A DNA stretch of 64,000 bases, taken from the NCBI RefSeq assembly GCF_000208745.1, contig NC_030857.1:19378449-19442448 (forward strand). Reading direction: 5' to 3'. Source of the stretch: Theobroma cacao. Lineage: Eukaryota; Streptophyta; Magnoliopsida; Malvales; Malvaceae. This document shows, piece by piece, positions 59,456 through 64,000 of the stretch. How positions within the stretch are numbered: the first letter of the stretch is position 1; each line of letters opens with the position of its first letter. The notes beneath the pieces are model-generated. The model was not told the origin of the DNA, searched no databases, and saw nothing but the letters and a program-made list of their open reading frames with translations. The translations under genes were made by a program, and so were the position numbers.

Positions 59456-60190
59456 CTAAAAAATTTTATCTTTCAGCTGCTTATTTTCTCCCCCTAATGT
59501 TGAAAAAATTGTTTCATCAAAATAACAATTGACAAACTTTGTCATGAATAAATCTCCGATCGATAGTTCTAAATATTTAATTACAAATGGAGATTTGTAT
59601 CCAACATATATTCCTAACCTCTTTTGAGGACCCACTTTATGTTTTGTGGTGGAGCAATTGAAACATATACCGCACGTCCGAAAAATTCTTAGATGGGAAA
59701 TATTTGGTTCCTGACCATAAACCAATTGTATAAGGAGAATTTATAATAAATCGTTTGACCTGATGCATACAAATACTGCTGTATCCAAAAATGTCATGCC
59801 CCCAAGTCAACATTGGGAGTTTGAATTTCATAAGCTTGCAATCAGTTGGAAGCATTTAATAAATAATTCTGCTAAACCATTTGTGTATAAGTATAAGCAA
59901 CAGGTTGTTTAATAGTTATTCCAACTAATATGCAATATTAAAGGCTTGAGATATAAATCCACCAGCATTATCAAGACAAATAATCTTAATTACATAACTA
60001 AGAAAATGTGCTTGCAAATGAATGGTTGCAAATGCCAAATTGCAAGCTATAATAAGCACACATGTGACCATCTAGTCGATGCATTGATTAAAACCGTAAA
60101 ATATCTAAATGGTTCACATGGTGGATGTATCAATCCACATATAACCTTGAATATTATTAAAAAACATCGAGAATTCAATCCCAACTTTTG
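59456..60190 (-). pseudogene. Copia element 3 integrase
   Basis: In element sense the core begins near 60170. The first catalytic Asp codon is changed (VICGLIHPPCEPF where relatives have DICGPI), and VLINASTRWSHV has Asn where Asp is usual. CLDNAGGFISQAFN near 59975 keeps its Asp, and NGLAELFIK near 59880 its Glu. The C-terminal domain follows: 59855-59637 (KLPMLTWGHDIF) and 59725-59456 (YGQEPNISHLRIF, GPQKRLGIYVGYKSP, LGGENKQLK). Stops and frameshifts are frequent. Confidence 0.88.
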
Positions 60191-60910
60191 CTGATGATAG
60201 CCTTATAATTTATTTGCCTTCAGAGCAAGCAGCACATAAAATTCATTAGATTGAAAAACCTTCTGGTTTTTCAATGAATGATCATATAAATTTTCAATTA
60301 TTTTCTTTTGCATCATTATTGATCCGAGATGGTCCAACCGGTCATGCCAAACATCAACATCATTAGTAAACTTCTAGTTTACTATGAGTTTCAATTATTC
60401 TAATATTTGTATAGTTTAATTCTGAGAACAAAGCGAGTAATTTTTTTCAACACACGCTTTCTACTTGAGATAATTGCAATATAGAGGTATTAAGTGTCTC
60501 CTTCATTCATTGTCTCAATATGATATCTATTCAAACAAATATCTTAATAAACTTCTTTGAGACTTATTGGAAAATAATACATCCTCTATTACTTTATTCC
60601 TCCAGGTAGTAAAATATTAGCTCCTCTGGAGCCTTCAATTAATTTTGTATTACCAGATATTGAATTGATATTGATTTTTTTAATTTTTGTTGTCAAGTAG
60701 GAAAAATATGTCTTATCTTTAAATATAGTGTGTGTTATAGCAATGTCTGCTAAACATATATTTACATCATAGATCTTGGATCCAACAATATGAATATCCA
60801 TATTTACAAATAATAGAGGAACTAACATTAAATAAGAACATATATACAATAAGAAATTTATAAGATAAAATAAAATAACATTAAATATATAATTAAAACA
60901 CATAATAAGA
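60191..60910 (-). pseudogene. Copia element 3 protease and GAG-pre-integrase
   Basis: 60903-60589 has the protease region: ICLADIAITHTIFKDKTYFS stands where relatives have a D-S/T-G-like LADSATTHTI active site, so the Ser is lost. TISGNTKLIEGSRGANILLP is recognisable as ISGNTKLIEGS and RGANILLPGG. 60360-60190 has the GAG-pre-integrase word VWHDRLDHLGSIMMQKKI and ends in a stop. Confidence 0.85.
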
Positions 60911-61119
60911 ACATATCCTTTAAGTATAATAAGAACATATTAAGGCATCTTAATAATATAGTTATACTAAAACATACCAATTATTATTAAGTTCATTCTT
61001 GGATATTCCCATTACTAATTATATGATCAATTCCTTCTACAAGACAAGAAACTCAACCATAAATATTTTCGTTACCAATCATATAATCAAATCCTCTTTC
61101 AGGATGGATAAATATCTTG

Positions 61120-61830
61120 ATGTGCTATATCAACTTGTCCATGATTAAAATCATCACAAGATGTTATAGTTTTCAGTGATGCTTGATACAATTCAAGATG
61201 TACAACAGGTACGTAACCAATGGTCTTTCATGCCACATCAATGACAATATGGTTTCTATATTCCTCCTTTTTTTTTTCTTTTCATTTTTATCTTTGCATT
61301 ATTCATCCACTTCTAGTGGGTTAAAAGCATTCATCTACCTTTTTTTTTATGGGTTATTCACTTCTGGTGGTAAAATTATCCATCCACTTTTAGTGAAAAA
61401 ATTATCCATCCACTTCTGGTGGAAAAATTATCCTTAGATTCTAATAGTAAAATTATCCATCCACTTCTGATGGTAAAATTATTCTTAGATTCTGATAGTA
61501 AAATTATTATCCACTTCTAGTGATAAAATTATAATTACAATTAAAATAGTGATAGTGTAAATTATTATAACGACCTCTTCTATATCCATGATCATAATTA
61601 TTAAATAATGTGGCATTCACTTCAGAGAATAGATAGATTCATGACCATGACCATAAGTATTAAATGATGTCGCATTCAATTCAAGGAATAGACAAATTTA
61701 TAATTTTTTTTATTAATAGCTTGTTTGTCACATTCACTTTAGGAAATAGATATTATGATTTTTTATTAATAGCTATATCATAGCAAATTCACTTTCCAAT
61801 CAAGGGACATAATATAATATATACGACATG
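61120..61830 (-). pseudogene. Copia element 3 gag C-terminal remnant
   Basis: In element sense: two degenerate copies of a Gly/His/Arg-rich tail (NATSFNTYGHGHE at about 61660 and EVNATLFNNYDHGYRRGRYN at about 61600), a short tandem repeat (61373-61545), and the zinc-knuckle remnant CGMKDHWLRTC (about 61225-61192). After a frameshift comes HLELYQASLK (about 61200-61165), a word found right after the knuckle in relatives. The N-terminal three quarters of gag are absent; only about 270 bases lie between this and the LTR. Confidence 0.75.
61373..61545. repeat. Tandem repeat of about 28 bases in copia element 3
   Basis: Unit AAAATTATCCATCCACTTCTGGTGGT; six or so units with substitutions, including CTTAGATTCTGATAGT variants. 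It sits between the knuckle and the Gly/His-rich part of gag. Confidence 0.8.
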
Positions 61831-62108
61831 ATAGTAAAATTCATATTAAAGTTGATTTTTAGATAATGAAAATATTAAAGAGATATCAAGTCACTTACTT
61901 GATTTATTACAACCAAAACAATTAAAGATCAACTATTGAAATTCTTTCAAAGCTTGGAGATGATGAAAACAAAGTAATAGCAACACTTAACTGATTTGCT
62001 AAAACTATAAATCAAAACTGAATCGTTAAAATCCATTTAAAGCTTGAAGATGATGAAAACAAAATAATTTCAAAACTTGAGAGATCAAAGAGGATTATGC
62101 TGATAATG

Positions 62109-62399
62109 TGTTATGAAATAAATCTTAAAAGAATAAATAAAGATAACTTGAAAGAATAATTAAAGAGAAGAAAGAAAGTGTTTAGGGGGAGAAAAGAGAT
62201 CTTATTGAAGTGTATATTTACAAATGAAGTGAAGGGGTCTATTTATAGGCTAACAACCCCGTGAATCATGTCCTAATCTAATTCTATCTAATAATTCAAA
62301 TCATATTACATTTCTTGTATCTTACCTTTTAGGCTGTTTGACTTGGTCTGCACTTCTTGAGTCATAATATAATGGACATTCACATATTTATTCATAACA
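62109..62399 (-). repeat. 5' LTR of copia element 3
   Basis: 291 bases. TATA box at 62239-62247 on the minus strand. Just inside it (62096-62108) the minus-strand word TTATCAGCATAATCC is a weak match to a Met-tRNA primer site. Confidence 0.93.
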
Positions 62400-62404
62400 A
62401 GTTT

Positions 62405-63433
62405 ATGATTTTAATTTTTTTTATTACTTTGATTTTTATTCATTATTTTTTAAAACTTTTTAATTACCTCTCTACTTTTGGAATTTTAGATTTGAATTAA
62501 ATCAATTGGATTACGAGATAACATAAATCGAACCGGGACTTGAGGCACCAATGTCCCACTCCTTTCGTTTCTCCTTTTCTTTTTTATTTTCCCATTTTTT
62601 CTCTTTCTAAAAAAATGTCCTAGTCAACATGTATACATTACATATGATTATCAACATGTATACATTACATGTGATTATCAACATGTAACACATAATAAAA
62701 TTGAATATCAACATGTATTTTTTTCCATAGGTTAATCAATTAGATTAAAAAAATTAAATTTTGCTTTTTTTTTAAATATCAACATGTCATAGTCACATGC
62801 ATACATTACATGTGAACATATATCATCAATAAATTTTTTTAGTTATAATTTTTAAAATTTCAATACATAAGTGACTTAATCATAATAAAATTTAAAAACA
62901 AACATAAACTGAACTTAGAATACTGTATTATGACAAAAAATTCACTTTTGGTACTATTAGTATCTAACTCATTAATTACTAATTGATTAATTAAAAAAGT
63001 TCTTTATTATAAATGAATATGTAGGTAGTTTTATTTACGGTTATTTATGAGGTGACAAAAATTAATTTACACGTGTCCAGTTTTATCACATGGCAATGAG
63101 CTTGTATTAGTATTTTTCTCTTTCTGGTTATGTCTCTAGGAATTATTATTTATAATCTTTTCATTGTTTCAGATATAAATTTGACAAATTAAGATATAAC
63201 ATGCAATTAAAATTGTTATATAAGAACACAAATAAATTCACACTTTTCAATAATTTTTTTTATCATGTTGTTAAAATTATTTGAAATATGAAATCAATGA
63301 GTAAATATCAAACTTTCAGTAAAAAACATTTTTCTCGTATCATATAATTTTCAAAATATTATCGCATACTCATAATTTTATTTGAATTATTTGTTTCTTG
63401 ATAATGATTATCGAAATTTAAGTAATAGACGAG
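62405..63433. other. Unassigned AT-rich intergenic DNA with short tandem repeat
   Basis: At 62622-62690 AACATGTATACATTACAT(A/G)TGATTATC occurs in two full units of 27 bases, with further partial ATCAACATGT copies to 62800. Otherwise no gene, element end or known signal is visible. Confidence 0.55.
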
Positions 63434-64000
63434 TCAATTAATTATAAAATAAGATAATTTAAATTGGGTTGATAAGTTATTGTGAGACAAAAATGTTGGG
63501 TTTTTTAAGGAATGACAATGGGAGTGAATTTGGGTGGTTGTCTTCATCGTGGACTTGTTAATTAGTGGCATTCTGCGGTGATGTGGCGTCATCTTCGGCG
63601 TGATTGAATCAGGTCCCATCAGTAGTGAAGGGGAAGCAAAGCCCGGCCTTCCCAAACTAATTTATTATGTTGGGGAGGCAGAGAAGAGCAATTATGCCAT
63701 GAAGTGTCATGTTTTCCTATGGACTATTCATTAAGGAGTACAACAAGTTAGGAAAAATAGCGAAGTTAAGACACAGCTTTAGTCTTTGTTACACTGTGAA
63801 GAGTGAAAAGGGGATATATAATTATATATATAATTAATAGATTAATATAAACTTAATAATTTATGTTTCAGGATTTCATTATGAATTTTTATGTCAATTC
63901 ATAAATTGAATAGTGATAACCTTAACTCCTGATATCAAACTCAACAATTGATTTTAATAAAAGTATAATAATGAAAAATATTTTCTTAAAGTAATAATTC
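63434..64000. other. Unassigned end of window with a GC-richer stretch
   Basis: 63520-63790 is clearly less AT-rich than its surroundings. The minus strand has a 73-codon frame (63655-63434) with no match that I know, and the plus strand has only short frames. It could be the 5' flank of a gene to the right or a low-copy remnant. 63791-64000 is AT-rich with an ATATATATAATTA run. Confidence 0.4.

Larger units (their letters stand above)
56874..62399 (-). mobile_element. Copia element 3: small decayed Ty1/copia element
   Basis: 5526 bases with short LTRs (56874-57161 and 62109-62399) that have perfect eight-base inverted ends TGTTATGA/TCATAACA, and the duplication AGTTT (56869-56873, 62400-62404). 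In element sense (right to left): leader, gag remnant, protease/GAG-pre-integrase, integrase, RT, RNase H. Every gene is badly broken, and most of gag's N-terminal part is missing. It is a different family from copia elements 1 and 2. Confidence 0.92.

Noticed and set aside
61373..61545. Regular short repeats considered as a CRISPR array
   Set aside because: Units are contiguous without unique spacers, degenerate, in a plant copia gag region.
63434..63655. Minus-strand ORF of 73 codons
   Set aside because: No recognisable domain, no good start context, low-complexity His/Ser/Thr content; kept only as an unassigned stretch.

Overview
The window is AT-rich nuclear DNA from a flowering plant, most likely a eudicot. 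The basis is the mix of Ty1/copia elements with initiator-Met tRNA primer sites, Athila-type and Tekay/Del-like Ty3/gypsy elements, and plant L1-type LINEs whose second ORF ends in a zf-RVT finger and an RNase H domain. I cannot name the species. I recognise no host protein gene, tRNA or rRNA gene. Every ORF longer than about 100 codons that resembles a known family is a broken transposon gene.

Positions 1 to about 53,870 are one nest of transposons inserted into transposons, and most joints can be read to the base from target-site duplications (TSDs). The outermost host is an Athila-type gypsy element (integrase, then an ORF in the env position, cut by an LTR-like insertion at about 2,643-4,050). 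A 5'-truncated LINE (LINE-1, minus strand) lies in its 3' part and is split into four pieces (5797-7987, 22285-23991, 49427-49598, 52708-~53305). Three insertions separate these pieces: (a) a solo LTR, 7988-22284 (TSD CTGTT), which holds a copia element, 8266-20506 (TSD AGAGA), whose 3' LTR holds a further solo LTR, 16819-20435 (TSD AGTTT); (b) a Tekay/Del-like LTR element, 23992-49421 (TSD CCTCC), which holds a second, more complete copia element of the same family on the minus strand (26383-36690, TSD ATAAG) and a near full-length LINE-2 (about 37279-44229, minus); (c) a solo LTR, 49599-52702 (TSD GTAAT), of the same family as 16819-20435. The deepest nesting is five levels.

The two related copia elements carry an extra ORF after pol, in the position of env. 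It has a globular N-terminal half, a coiled coil and a basic, Ser/Pro-rich tail. The copy at 8266-20506 has lost all of pol but keeps part of gag and this extra ORF; about 3.5 kb of sequence of unknown origin lies where pol should be. This is the least ordinary biology in the window.

From about 53,870 to the end the DNA is mostly unassigned AT-rich intergenic sequence. It holds a fold-back repeat (55520-55795), short tandem repeats, and one small decayed copia element on the minus strand (56874-62399, TSD AGTTT). Its LTR pair is much better preserved than its genes. The last 500 bases include a more GC-rich stretch that could be the edge of a gene but shows no convincing coding potential.
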